33,139 bases of DNA from a virus. Shown here in pieces: positions 12,353 to 21,868 of the stretch. Both the position numbers and the translations under genes were made by a program. The stretch lies in the IMG/VR virus record IMGVR_UViG_3300032117_000098, positions 1 through 33,139 of that record, one strand, 5' to 3'. The first letter of the stretch is position 1; the number at the start of each line of letters is the position of its first letter. Below the pieces are notes generated by a model that worked only from the letters and a program-made list of their open reading frames with translations, ran no database searches and was not told the origin of the DNA.

Positions 12353-14623
12353 ATGCTAAACATTAAAAACTCCGTTTTGATGCAACTGAATACCAACAAT
12401 CCACAGTTGGCACGTTTCGTCAAACTAAAAGGCCAATTGGATACTAAGTGTGCCAGCTACCTACGCTACCTGGGCACTAAAAACGCAGTAAATCGTGCCA
12501 GCGATTATCATTATCTATGTTTGGCAGTAACAGATTCTACCGCACCTGTAAATGGCATTGACTATATTCATCCTGTGGTTAAACCCAGTGTAGATTATGT
12601 CACTGCGGTTATTGCTAAAGGCCTTGCTCCAGACGGTGAAATCAATTTTGAATTTGTAGCCGACACTGATGATGATTCTGTAGCAGCACATCAAGCTACC
12701 AATATGGTCAGCCGTGTTTTAAATGAGGAAAATGATCCACATTTTATATTACAACGTTGGATTATGGATGCTGTGCTGCACAAGAATGGTATGCTAATGG
12801 TTTTACCACAGCGTGATACTATTGTGCGTTATGTAGAAACACAAGGCACCTTAGATCAATTACGTGCATTTGAACAACAGGCAGAAGAATCAGGTTTAAC
12901 TTATCTACGTCAAAATCGTCGTAAAAAATCAGTTGATATGGAACAGGTTCTTAAAGAAACACAACAATTTATGCAGAATCTACCTGAACAACAGAGATCT
13001 GCAGAATTACAAAGTCGCATTGATGCATTAGATGCAGGCCAACATCCAGATCAGTCAGAAACTCCCAACATTGAATTAGAATCGGGCGAGGATATGCTAC
13101 GTGATGCTATCAATCGCAATACCATTTACACAGCCCGATATAAACTAACTGGCTACAGTTTGAATATCAAGTTCCGCAATATTGCACAACATTACTGGAT
13201 CTGTGATCCTACTGTTCAACAAATGAAGGATCAGGCATTCTGTGGTTTCTATGACCCAATGTCCATACAGGAAGCTGTGCAAATGTATCCACAATTGCAA
13301 GACCATATGGAGGAATTCCGGGAACACGCAGAGTATAATCAAAATGGTGCGTATCAAGCCGGCTCGGTCTTAAACAATTTGGCTATCCACGCTCGTGATA
13401 GTGTGCCAGTAATGGGCATACCAGTAGAATCCGGAGTTGGTGCGGACCCAGACAGTCGTCAGATCACAATCTTAACAGTATGGGATCGTTATGATATAGA
13501 CGGCGATGGTGAATTAGAATTAGTAGAAATTGTTTTCTCTGGTCAATACATTATTTCAGCTAAGGAAGTAGAATTTATTCCTGTGGCCAATATGTGTCCT
13601 AAACCATTGCCTGGCAACTTCTTTGGTATGAGCATTGCAGAATCTGTTGTGCCTATGCAGGAATATGCCACAGCAGGACACCGTGCAGAAATACAGTTAG
13701 GACTACTGACAGCTACTCCACGTTTAGGTGTTAAACCTGACAAAGTAGATTTTGAAATGCTACAAGATGGCGAAGCTGCTATTTTTATCTTAGATGAAAA
13801 GTTTGATCCACAGACAGACGTTTATCCAGTGCCACCTCCAGCAGGTAATTTAGGTTTTATGGACTTGGCTATGAATCGTATTCAACAGGATACAATGGCC
13901 ATTATTGGTATGACACAACCACAGGATGTATTCAATCCTGAAGTTATGGCAGCAGGTAATTCCGGTGAAAAATTAGCAATGGCTTTAGGTCCTAATCAGA
14001 TCATACAAGACAATGCTGTTCGTAATGCAGCCGATGGATTAAAAGAAGCCATTTGGTTAGTCTGGAGAACTTTGATTCAATACGGTGATGACTATGGTGT
14101 TAAAAAATTGGCCAGTATGTTCCATCCAGATCGCAAACCTGTGTTCTTAGACTATCAAGCCTGGGATGATATGAATTTCTGTGAACGTAAACTAATGCAC
14201 ATTGACTTGGCTTTAGGAATGATGTCGGAAGAAAATCGTATTCAAAGACAACGCATAATTACACAATGCCAAACACAGCTTTATCAAACAGTAGAAGCTA
14301 TGGTTGTAGCAGGAACTTTAACTCCAGAAATGTATCGTAAAATTAAAAAGCCTTATGCAGATACATTATATGTGTTAGGTGTAAAAGATTCCAATACTTA
14401 TTTGCCCACCGATGATGAAGTTGTAAAAATGATTCAACAGGGACAGGCAGCAGCAAAGAATAAACAGCCTACTCCACAAGAGCAAAGTCAAATTGCCAAG
14501 GCTCGATTGGATAGTGCCCGAGCAGAAGAAATCACTGCCTCAATGACAGGTCAAACTGCACAGAGTCAGTTAGAGTATATGAATGTAGCTGCCGGACATA
14601 GTGCAGCAGGAATAGCCAAGTAA
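12353..14623 (+). CDS. Portal protein (P22-like)
   Basis: The 756-residue protein follows the large terminase, as portals do, and its length suits the P22-type portal family. The middle carries features of these portals: a strand pattern WDRYDIDGDGELELVEIVF, then FIPVANMCPKPLPGNFFGMS, the loop IAESVVPMQEY and a long helix region with MNRIQQDTMAIIGMTQPQDV. The C-terminal 100 residues are Gln- and Ala-rich and probably coil as the barrel seen in P22. Twelve copies would form the packaging and ejection channel at one vertex. It ends in a TAATG junction with the next gene. Assignment is by motif pattern, size and synteny. Confidence 0.88.
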   Translation: MLNIKNSVLMQLNTNNPQLARFVKLKGQLDTKCASYLRYLGTKNAVNRASDYHYLCLAVTDSTAPVNGIDYIHPVVKPSVDYVTAVIAKGLAPDGEINFEFVADTDDDSVAAHQATNMVSRVLNEENDPHFILQRWIMDAVLHKNGMLMVLPQRDTIVRYVETQGTLDQLRAFEQQAEESGLTYLRQNRRKKSVDMEQVLKETQQFMQNLPEQQRSAELQSRIDALDAGQHPDQSETPNIELESGEDMLRDAINRNTIYTARYKLTGYSLNIKFRNIAQHYWICDPTVQQMKDQAFCGFYDPMSIQEAVQMYPQLQDHMEEFREHAEYNQNGAYQAGSVLNNLAIHARDSVPVMGIPVESGVGADPDSRQITILTVWDRYDIDGDGELELVEIVFSGQYIISAKEVEFIPVANMCPKPLPGNFFGMSIAESVVPMQEYATAGHRAEIQLGLLTATPRLGVKPDKVDFEMLQDGEAAIFILDEKFDPQTDVYPVPPPAGNLGFMDLAMNRIQQDTMAIIGMTQPQDVFNPEVMAAGNSGEKLAMALGPNQIIQDNAVRNAADGLKEAIWLVWRTLIQYGDDYGVKKLASMFHPDRKPVFLDYQAWDDMNFCERKLMHIDLALGMMSEENRIQRQRIITQCQTQLYQTVEAMVVAGTLTPEMYRKIKKPYADTLYVLGVKDSNTYLPTDDEVVKMIQQGQAAAKNKQPTPQEQSQIAKARLDSARAEEITASMTGQTAQSQLEYMNVAAGHSAAGIAK

Positions 14624-14982
14624 TGATCAGTCGTGAAGCCATAGATGCGTTTAATAACAGGATTACTCTTAATCCTAACAGTATAAAAGATTTAACTGTA
14701 GCACAGCAGGACCAGGTTAAGACCCAGGGTAGCCAAGCTGAAGCACTGTTAAAGAATCGCGATTTGGCCTATTACATACACGCAGTTAAGTTTGATATAT
14801 TAGATCAGTTGAGTGGTATTCAGGGACACTCAAGTGACGACAATAGCCGCAGGATTGCCTTAAGCAATCAATTGACCGGCATTGACCAGTTTGTAGCCGC
14901 ATTGCAACGTGCAGTGTATTACAAAAACCGTGTGGTAAAGTTGCAGACAACTCCCATACCTAACCCAGAGGAAGTCTTATGA
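14623..14982 (+). CDS. Unknown protein between portal and scaffold, 119 aa
   Basis: The start overlaps the portal stop (TAATG) and the end overlaps the scaffold start (ATGA), a tight coupling typical of head-assembly genes. The chain looks mostly helical and polar, with AIDAFNNRITLNPNSIKDL, a Gln-rich helix and a C-terminal FVAALQRAVYYKNRVVKLQT segment. No conserved domain is recognised. A role in procapsid assembly is positional inference. Confidence 0.5.
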   Translation: MISREAIDAFNNRITLNPNSIKDLTVAQQDQVKTQGSQAEALLKNRDLAYYIHAVKFDILDQLSGIQGHSSDDNSRRIALSNQLTGIDQFVAALQRAVYYKNRVVKLQTTPIPNPEEVL

Positions 14983-16169
14983 CAGAAACAATCACGCCTA
15001 ACAGCACACCAGCTGCGGCCACTGATCAAGCAGCGGTTCCCAGTTTGGAATCAATTGCACAGAAAATGACCGCTATGCGTGAACACACGCAGCGTAATCA
15101 ATTACGTGCAACCGAACCAGCCGCAACAGGTCCAGATACTGAGGCAAGTGAAGTATCCAGCCCTGTGGCACCAGAAGGCATACCAGCCGAGCCAGAAGTT
15201 GCTGAAACCAGCGATACAGATATACCAGACAGCACTGAAGAAATACCAGCCCTGGACGCAGCCAACACTGAACCAGTAAGCGAAGATGATGGATCAGACA
15301 CACAAGCTGAAGAACTAATCGACTTTATCGATTTTGCAGAAACAAACCCTAACGCTAAGTTTAAGTTTGTTCGCAATGGTAAAGAAGTAGTTATTGATGC
15401 TAAAAAAGCTGCTGCTATATTAGGTCAAGGTGGAGCAATACACGAAGAAGCCAGACAATTAAAGATCGAAAAGGCCGAGTTTGACGAATTCCAAAAATCA
15501 CAAAGGGAACGTCAAGAAGGTTTAACGCTGGCAATGGAATTTACAGTGCAGCCGCAGTTACAAAAAGCCTATGATGAAATTATCCGGGTTCAAGGTTATC
15601 AAACTGCTTTTCAGCAGCAATTGGCACAGACCCAAGATCCTGCAGCCCGTGCAAGAATACAGGCTAATATGCAGCAAAATGAAAGATATTTGCAGCAACA
15701 GGGACAATTGGTCAATCAATTGAAACCAGCTTTGGATACTTTTTATGACATTCGTAGACAACAAGTAACTGAAACATTAGAACGCCAACGTAAAAGTTTT
15801 ACAGATAAAGAGTTGAAAAACGAATACATCTATAATGAATTACGTGACAAATTATCTAAGACTTGGGCAGGCAGTGCAAATGAAATATTGCCAGGGATCA
15901 AAAACATTGATTTATTATCCAGTGATGAAACCCTATTGGGTCTATTACGGGATGGATTAAAGTTTCGCGATCGTCCTAAACAACAGTCCGCAGGTGCCAG
16001 CATTGCTGCATTAAGTGGGCGTCGTCAGGGATCTGTTCCTAACACTCGTGGACCAGAAGATCAGATTTCTAAGCTTCGTGAAGCAGCCAAGGGCGGCGAT
16101 AAAAAAGCCGCAGACAACCTTTTAGTGGCACAGCTTTCTCGTTTGAGAGCAGCCCGAAACGGTCGTTAA
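14979..16169 (+). CDS. Capsid scaffolding protein
   Basis: The gene sits immediately before the major capsid gene and encodes 396 residues with scaffold-type composition. A long acidic Pro/Glu/Thr/Ser disordered region (residues 1-110) is followed by a charged segment (FVRNGKEVVIDAKKAAAILG) and a Gln/Glu-rich coiled coil at about 170-275 (KAYDEIIRVQGYQTAFQQQL and beyond). The C-terminus is basic (AKGGDKKAADNLLVAQLSRL, then RAARNGR), which commonly contacts the capsid protein. It should direct prohead assembly and then leave. No protease motif is seen. Confidence 0.78.
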   Translation: MTETITPNSTPAAATDQAAVPSLESIAQKMTAMREHTQRNQLRATEPAATGPDTEASEVSSPVAPEGIPAEPEVAETSDTDIPDSTEEIPALDAANTEPVSEDDGSDTQAEELIDFIDFAETNPNAKFKFVRNGKEVVIDAKKAAAILGQGGAIHEEARQLKIEKAEFDEFQKSQRERQEGLTLAMEFTVQPQLQKAYDEIIRVQGYQTAFQQQLAQTQDPAARARIQANMQQNERYLQQQGQLVNQLKPALDTFYDIRRQQVTETLERQRKSFTDKELKNEYIYNELRDKLSKTWAGSANEILPGIKNIDLLSSDETLLGLLRDGLKFRDRPKQQSAGASIAALSGRRQGSVPNTRGPEDQISKLREAAKGGDKKAADNLLVAQLSRLRAARNGR

Positions 16170-16172
16170 GTT

Positions 16173-16180
16173 TATAAATA
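16173..16180 (+). promoter_or_regulatory. Canonical T4-late promoter sequence TATAAATA
   Basis: An exact match to the T4 late consensus lies just after the scaffold stop and 36 bp before the major capsid ATG, consistent with a separate strong transcript for the most abundant protein. Confidence 0.55.
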
Positions 16181-16216
16181 TAAACTACAGCCTACATAAT
16201 ATTCAAGGAGAATAAA

Positions 16217-17380
16217 ATGGCAGAAATCACAACAAGTTCGATTGGTAACGGAACAACAGCATACGGTGCTGACATCGTTGTCAAAGACTTAGACTTAGAT
16301 GTATCTAACCGTGTTAAAGACGATACCCCAGTTCTTAATATGGCTATGACTAAAAAGCGTAAAGTTAATTCAACTTTACCATTGTGGACAGACGATATCT
16401 ATCGCTTGCCTGCAGTTCAAGCACAAGTTGAAGGTGCTACTGTTTCTACTGCTCAAGCAGAAAACAACCAGCGTTACAACTTGGGTAACTATACCCAGAT
16501 TTTCAGCACAGTAGTTGCTGCTTCTGGAACAGCCCGTGCAGTTATGCAGTCGGGTGGTGATCCACAGGCTTACCAAGAAGTCAAGCAGTTGATCGAATTG
16601 ATGTTCGACGTTGAACAACAATTGGTTCGTAATGATCAAATCGGAACAAAATACGGTGGTCAAAACGGTTCAGCTTCGGGCCTACCATCAGGACAAACTG
16701 GTCGTCGTATGGGTTCGTTAGCAGCTTTTGCCGGCACACAATCATTTAACAGTGCATCAGGTAATATCTCTAACGTAACAACTTGGACTAACAACGAAAC
16801 AACTGACAGTGCTTCAAGCAATGTTGGTAATTTGGTTATCGGTGCAAACGGTTCAAACTTCTATACAATTAGCGATGCAGCTAACCAGGCATTCAGCCCA
16901 ATCACTTACAAACAGTTAGTGACTGTAGCTGAACAGCGTTATAACGCTAAAATCCGCACTATGGTTGCTCCAACTTCACTACGCACCAGCATCAGTGATT
17001 TGATTGGCACAAGTAACACTTCGATCAACCGTCGTAACGTTGAACGTGGTGATACAATCCAGACTTATGAAGGCGACTTCAACTATACATACGAAATCTT
17101 TGATTCGTGGATTATGGATCAGTCTGGTATGAGCAACAGCATTTACTTCCTGAACGAAGAAGTGCTACAATGGGGTGCCTTGCGTGATCTTGGTCCAAAC
17201 AACGAAGTGTTCTCGAACGCTGACGCAAGTTTAGATCAGTTCATTATGGAAGGAACCTTGATCGTTCGTAACCCAGCTGGTGTTGGTGTTCTAAACCAGA
17301 TCGCTGTGGCCAACGGCAGCAACACACCTACAACTGCACGTCCAAGTGCATTTGTTCAACGTGCTGCGAATACCTACTAA
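16217..17380 (+). CDS. Major capsid protein (SU10-type, DUF5309-like)
   Basis: The gene has the best ribosome-binding site in the window (AAGGAG at 16205-16210, spacing 6) and codon use that looks more even than its neighbours, both expected for the most abundant virion protein. The 387 residues start with an N-terminal arm (VVKDLDLDVSNRVKDDTPVL), continue with PLWTDDIYRLPAVQAQVEGA and a SGTARAVMQSG stretch, and show the EQQLVRNDQ helix of the SU10 major-head-protein family (HK97 fold). An insertion rich in Ser, Thr, Asn and Gly near residues 140-230 may be the surface domain. It is followed by a terminator. Confidence 0.85.
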   Translation: MAEITTSSIGNGTTAYGADIVVKDLDLDVSNRVKDDTPVLNMAMTKKRKVNSTLPLWTDDIYRLPAVQAQVEGATVSTAQAENNQRYNLGNYTQIFSTVVAASGTARAVMQSGGDPQAYQEVKQLIELMFDVEQQLVRNDQIGTKYGGQNGSASGLPSGQTGRRMGSLAAFAGTQSFNSASGNISNVTTWTNNETTDSASSNVGNLVIGANGSNFYTISDAANQAFSPITYKQLVTVAEQRYNAKIRTMVAPTSLRTSISDLIGTSNTSINRRNVERGDTIQTYEGDFNYTYEIFDSWIMDQSGMSNSIYFLNEEVLQWGALRDLGPNNEVFSNADASLDQFIMEGTLIVRNPAGVGVLNQIAVANGSNTPTTARPSAFVQRAANTY

Positions 17381-17408
17381 TTGTAAAAATATTAGTGTTG
17401 TTCAATAC

Positions 17409-17429
17409 AAAAGCCCCGTCGGGGCTTTT
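17409..17429 (+). terminator. Intrinsic terminator after the capsid gene
   Basis: The 9-bp stem AAAAGCCCC / GGGGCTTTT with loop GTC lies 28 bp after the capsid stop. The T run is short but the stem itself ends in TTTT. It separates capsid from tail-connector transcription. Confidence 0.85.
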
Positions 17430-17461
17430 GTTATTTGTAAAACCCTTTAATGCTTGCCCCG

Positions 17462-17469
17462 GCTAAATA
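17462..17469 (+). promoter_or_regulatory. T4/cyanophage-late-like promoter GCTAAATA
   Basis: The motif follows the capsid terminator and precedes the ATG at 17475 by 5 bp. It belongs to the CTAAATAA set. Confidence 0.45.
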
Positions 17470-17474
17470 AACTT

Positions 17475-18056
17475 ATGAGCGATAATAACAAACCCGAACA
17501 CCTGGATGGTGATCTCAATATAGATTACAATTTCCTGCGACAAGATGCAGGTGGTATGGTCACTAACCATAATGGTGTAGCAGATCGACTACTAAAAAAT
17601 GATCGTCTATATAAAGAAATGAAAGGCGATTGGCAACGTGCAGGTTGGAATGGTAATAAAAACATTCTTACTACAACAGGACGCGAAGATGGTAAGTTTT
17701 ATATTCGTCGCGAACAAATGAACACCGATTATATTGCACAAAAATGTGCAGAATATCGCCGATTAGCCGAAGCTGGTGTTCCTGATCCTCTTGCACCACT
17801 TATGCCTGATGGTAAGTTAGGATACAAATGGATGGACTTGCCAGATGTGGTTGCTATTCGTATCAGTGATCAATATTTTGGTGGTATGCCTTGGCAGGTT
17901 ATCAAACACGATCGCACATTAAAAGCACAATTTTATCGTGTAGTGCAACAAGAGTATCCTCAGTATGTTTGTTACCCAGGCGGACGGTTGCCTATACCAA
18001 TCGATGTTCCTTATCCACGTAAAGTAGGCGAACAGAGATTCTTTAAAGGAATTTAA
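17475..18056 (+). CDS. Unknown head-tail region protein, 193 aa
   Basis: The ATG at 17475 is preferred over an upstream TTG because the promoter-like motif lies between them. The protein is polar with many Asp, Asn, Arg and Tyr. Segments include LNIDYNFLRQDAGGMVTNHN, a basic stretch AGWNGNKNILTTTGRE, a helix DYIAQKCAEYRRLAEAGVPD and a C-terminal part with Cys, Pro and Arg (YPQYVCYPGGRLPIP). No conserved domain is recognised. Its place directly after the capsid and before the connector suggests a head-completion or virion role. Confidence 0.5.
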   Translation: MSDNNKPEHLDGDLNIDYNFLRQDAGGMVTNHNGVADRLLKNDRLYKEMKGDWQRAGWNGNKNILTTTGREDGKFYIRREQMNTDYIAQKCAEYRRLAEAGVPDPLAPLMPDGKLGYKWMDLPDVVAIRISDQYFGGMPWQVIKHDRTLKAQFYRVVQQEYPQYVCYPGGRLPIPIDVPYPRKVGEQRFFKGI

Positions 18057-18060
18057 TTAA

Positions 18061-18810
18061 ATGTCATTCCAAATCCCAGACGCAGATACATTAGTAAGTT
18101 ATTTGTTAGATTGGACAGGATCCACTAACACAAGCGAAATTCAACAGTGTATTTTCCAAGCTGAATTGGCTATGCGTAATATTGAATTACCGGCCAACAG
18201 AACCGATCCTTATAATACATTTGGTGTAGTAGGTGCCAATCAATTGATGCCTATTCCAGCCGATATGAATAAACCTATCTTGTTTTTCCAACAGGGTTCA
18301 AGTGGTAATTCCGGTCAAGAAAGCACATATGGACCTTGGATTGTGTTTGACCGTGTAGGTGATCGTGATATCATTGCCGACGGTTTGGTAGCACAACTAT
18401 ATCTTAGTCCTGTTAACGTGCCGGCTGTTATACGTGGCAAATTCAGTGAAGTAGGTAGCAACTATCAATTCTTGCCATATGTGGCTGAAGGAACTGTGAT
18501 CAATCTCTACTACTATCGTGCTTGGAATTTGCTATTCACTCCAATCTATGATGATACAAATACACAAGTTGGCATAGTAGAAACCAATCCAGTTTTACAG
18601 ACTTGGCCTGAAGGTTATGTCTATGGAACACTACACGAATACTATTTGAAACGCCACAGCAGTGATGATGCTGCTATCTATAAAGCCAAATTCGATGAAG
18701 CTTGGAGAACAGTCAATAACCAAAACAACTTAGGTAAATGGTCAGGTGGCAGCACAAGATTAACCAGCATATTCCAGCCGCGTCGTGATCGCACTTATGC
18801 TGTAAAATAA
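18061..18810 (+). CDS. Head-tail connector/adaptor protein, 249 aa
   Basis: The N-terminus (FQIPDADTLVSYLLDWTGST, then EIQQCIFQAELAMRNIELPA) has the helical pattern with ELAM-R of phage gp4/gp10-type head-tail adaptor proteins that sit under the portal. A beta-rich central part (LMPIPADMNKPILFFQQ, then FLPYVAEGTVINLYYYRAW) and a terminal helix (YKAKFDEAWRTVNNQN) follow, again as in this family. It is 4 bases after the previous gene and followed by the first fibre. It should bridge portal and tail nozzle; the family identity is moderately sure. Confidence 0.65.
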   Translation: MSFQIPDADTLVSYLLDWTGSTNTSEIQQCIFQAELAMRNIELPANRTDPYNTFGVVGANQLMPIPADMNKPILFFQQGSSGNSGQESTYGPWIVFDRVGDRDIIADGLVAQLYLSPVNVPAVIRGKFSEVGSNYQFLPYVAEGTVINLYYYRAWNLLFTPIYDDTNTQVGIVETNPVLQTWPEGYVYGTLHEYYLKRHSSDDAAIYKAKFDEAWRTVNNQNNLGKWSGGSTRLTSIFQPRRDRTYAVK

Positions 18811-18823
18811 TTAGGAAAACTTT

Positions 18824-21800
18824 ATGACCGATTCAATATTACCAAACAATAACATTGGCCTATACGGAAGTTCAGGTAATGTTATTATACCAGTCCAACA
18901 ACCATATGGTAATGCCAACGTAGCGGCATTCCTTCCCACTTACACTGGAAACATTGGTAATGTCGGCAACGGACTGAGTGGTATCTTTACTAACAATTAC
19001 TTTTACGCCAACGGTGCTCCTTTTATTGGAGGTTCCAGTTCTACCTATGGCAATGCCAACGTAGCCGCTTATTTGCCTACATATACAGGTAATTTAAATC
19101 CCAATATAGTCAGTGCAACAGGTAATGTCACTGCACAGAATTTATTTGCACCAGGCGGCTTAGTTTCCGCATCCACTGTCAGTGCCTATAGGGTCCAGGT
19201 CTCAGAAGTATACAGTTCTGATGCTGTCAGTGCCACAGGTAATGTCACTGGTGCTTATATCTTAGGTAATGGTGTTTTCTTAACAGGTGTTGCCTCAAGC
19301 TATGGCAATGCCAACGTAGCTGCTTATTTGCCTACATATACAGGTAATTTATCGGGTGGTAATTTATCTGTCACTGGCAATATACGTGGTGGTAATTTAG
19401 TTGATACAGGATCTATCAGTGCAGCAGGCAACATTACTGGTGCTTATATTTTAGGTAATGGTAGCCAATTGACTGGCATTACAACAAGTTATGGCAATGC
19501 CAACGTAGCTGCTTACTTGCCAACTTATACAGGTAATTTAAATCCCAATACCATTAGTGCCAGCGGAAACATTACTGGTGCTTATATTTTAGGTAATGGT
19601 GCTTTCTTAACAGGTGTTGCCTCAAGTTATGGCAATGCCAACGTAGCTGCTTACTTGCCAACTTATACAGGTAATATTCAAGCAGGTAATATCAATACTT
19701 TATCCAACCTTAATGTAGGTTATGCATTTACTGTATCATTGGGCGGATATATCAGTCTTGCTGGTAATATCACAGGTGGTAATTTAGAAATTACATCTAA
19801 CATACGTGCAGAACGTGATATCTATGCAGGTGGCAATCTGACAGGAAATAATTTAACTGTCAATGGATTTGAATCGATTACAGGTAATTTAAATACCAAT
19901 AGCAATATAAACGGCAATGGTAATATCATCACCACACAAAACCTTATTGCCAACAATACTGCATTAAACGAACAGGTCACTGTTAATGCAGCCGGTATCA
20001 CTGTTTACAGTATCAACAATGTCAATTCTGGATATATTAGTGCAACAGGTAATATCACAGGTGCTAATCTCACAGGTAATTCTGCTACATTAAACTATAT
20101 CAATTCTAACATTTTAACAGTTACAGCAGGTAATGCCGGATCCGGTTATATCAGTGTAACAGGTAATGTTATTGCAGGTAATGTTCAATCGTCGGGTTAT
20201 GTCAATGCAATAGGTAATATCTCTGCTGGTGGTAACATAACAGGTGCATATATTTCCGGTAATGGTAGCCAACTAACTGGAATGTATGGCAATGCCAACG
20301 TGGTTACACTATTGGCCAGCTTTGATGGTAATCCTATATCTACTACCGGCACTGTGTCAGGTGGTAATATCAGTGCCACGGGTAATGTCACAGGCGGTAA
20401 TGTCCTAACAGGTGGTTATGTCACTGCTGTAGGTAATATTAACAGCAGCAAAAATATCAGTGCCGCAGGCAACATTGCTGCTGCTGGCAATATCACAGGT
20501 GGCAATTTAACTGTTTCTGGCAACGTATATGCACCAGAAATTGTCAGTTCAACTGTGACTGTCTATGGTGATCAGGTCATCACAGGCAACCTTACTGTCA
20601 ATGGCACAACAACTACAATTAACTCTAACGTAATAGTGACCAATGATAAAACTATCTTAGTTGCTAACAACGTATCAACTGGAACAGCATTACAAAATGC
20701 TGGTATTGCAGCAGGTAATGTATCAGGTGTGCCGATTGCCACTTGGTATTATGATAATCAAACAGTTTCTTGGCAGAGCAATATTGCTGTTACACCCTCT
20801 GCCAATGCTGTATATAATTTAGGTGGTGCAACCAATTATTGGGCTACTGCTTATGCAACCAACGCCAGTGTCACTGGGACTGTTACAACAGGTAATGTCG
20901 CTGCCTCAGGAACAATCAGTGGGACTGGCACCATAACAGGTGGTAATTTAGCCAGTGGCGGAACTATCTCTGCTATTGGCAATATCTCTACCAATGGTAA
21001 TATAAACCTTAATAACAACGGTAATATCAGCGGTGCCAATAATATCAACGGTAGTAATGTATCTGCCACTTATCAAGTTTATGCAAGTAATAGCATAACT
21101 ACTCCTGGCACTGTGCAGGGTCTATTGTTAAGTTCAACTGGCAATATAACAGCAGCAGGCAACATCTCTGGCAATTATTATATTGGTAATGGATCATTGC
21201 TAACTGGCATTGTATCAAGTTATGGCAACAGCAACGTAGCTGCGTATTTGCCAACTTATGCAGGTGCCTTAACTGCTTCTTCTATTAGTGCTACTGGCAC
21301 AGTGACAGGTGGCAACTTGGCCACAGGCGGCACAGTAAGCGGCACAGGAACTATCACAGGTGGCAACTTGGCCACAGGCGGAACTGTCAGTGCAGGCGGT
21401 AATATCACAGGTGCTAACCTATTAACTGGTGGATTAATTTCGGCCACAGGTAATATCACCAGTGCAGGCAATATCTCTGGTGGTAATTTAATCACAACAG
21501 TAGCAGTTTTAGCAGGTGCAGGTATCAAAGCCGGAACTATTGTTAGTGCAGGTGGTAATATCACAGGTGGTAATATTGCCACTGGTGGAACAGTCAGTGC
21601 CACAGGTAATATCACCAGTGCAGGCAATATCTCAGGTGGCAACATATTAGGTATTGGTAGCAATTTAACAGGTATTAATGCATTTGGTAATGTAGCAGTA
21701 TCTGGACAGACCACAGTGGCCTCTGGAAATACTTCCGGAACTTTAACCTTGGTAGCAGGAACTAACATAACTATTACCACAGACGCACCAAACAACCGAG

Positions 21801-21865
21801 TGACAATTACCTCAACTGCTTCGGCAGATGCAACATTTAATCCTTTCTTATTAGCAGGAATGTAA
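18824..21865 (+). CDS. Long repeat-built tail fibre protein, 1013 aa
   Basis: The chain is nearly all Gly, Asn, Thr, Ala and Ser with beta-strand-like short repeats. The unit YGNANVAAYLPTYTGN recurs about seven times with variation, alternating with ISATGNITGAYILGNG-type and GNITGGNL-type units. A central domain (VITGNLTVNGTTTTINSNVI, then VTNDKTILVANN) matches the conserved module found in tail fibres of T4-like cyanophages and related phages. The last 60 residues (GTLTLVAGTNITITTDAPNN, then RVTITST) form a globular end. It presumably trimerises and contacts the host. Repeat recombination probably changes its length. No S74-type chaperone end is seen here. Confidence 0.82.
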   Translation: MTDSILPNNNIGLYGSSGNVIIPVQQPYGNANVAAFLPTYTGNIGNVGNGLSGIFTNNYFYANGAPFIGGSSSTYGNANVAAYLPTYTGNLNPNIVSATGNVTAQNLFAPGGLVSASTVSAYRVQVSEVYSSDAVSATGNVTGAYILGNGVFLTGVASSYGNANVAAYLPTYTGNLSGGNLSVTGNIRGGNLVDTGSISAAGNITGAYILGNGSQLTGITTSYGNANVAAYLPTYTGNLNPNTISASGNITGAYILGNGAFLTGVASSYGNANVAAYLPTYTGNIQAGNINTLSNLNVGYAFTVSLGGYISLAGNITGGNLEITSNIRAERDIYAGGNLTGNNLTVNGFESITGNLNTNSNINGNGNIITTQNLIANNTALNEQVTVNAAGITVYSINNVNSGYISATGNITGANLTGNSATLNYINSNILTVTAGNAGSGYISVTGNVIAGNVQSSGYVNAIGNISAGGNITGAYISGNGSQLTGMYGNANVVTLLASFDGNPISTTGTVSGGNISATGNVTGGNVLTGGYVTAVGNINSSKNISAAGNIAAAGNITGGNLTVSGNVYAPEIVSSTVTVYGDQVITGNLTVNGTTTTINSNVIVTNDKTILVANNVSTGTALQNAGIAAGNVSGVPIATWYYDNQTVSWQSNIAVTPSANAVYNLGGATNYWATAYATNASVTGTVTTGNVAASGTISGTGTITGGNLASGGTISAIGNISTNGNINLNNNGNISGANNINGSNVSATYQVYASNSITTPGTVQGLLLSSTGNITAAGNISGNYYIGNGSLLTGIVSSYGNSNVAAYLPTYAGALTASSISATGTVTGGNLATGGTVSGTGTITGGNLATGGTVSAGGNITGANLLTGGLISATGNITSAGNISGGNLITTVAVLAGAGIKAGTIVSAGGNITGGNIATGGTVSATGNITSAGNISGGNILGIGSNLTGINAFGNVAVSGQTTVASGNTSGTLTLVAGTNITITTDAPNNRVTITSTASADATFNPFLLAGM
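18905..21268 (+). repeat. About 48-bp interspersed repeats in the fibre gene
   Basis: Near-identical DNA copies encoding YGNANVAAYLPTYTGN start at 18905, 19046, 19301, 19490 and 19628, with partial or diverged copies at 20285 and 21221. The nucleotide identity between the inner copies is high enough for homologous recombination. Confidence 0.88.
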
Positions 21866-21868
21866 ATT

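Noticed and set aside
17454-17474. TTG start extending the 17475 gene upstream
   Set aside because: The extension covers the promoter-like motif, and the ATG at 17475 is a better start.
18905-21268. Regularly repeated sequence that could be mistaken for a CRISPR array
   Set aside because: The repeats are in-frame protein repeats with variable spacing and diverged copies, inside one long coding frame.
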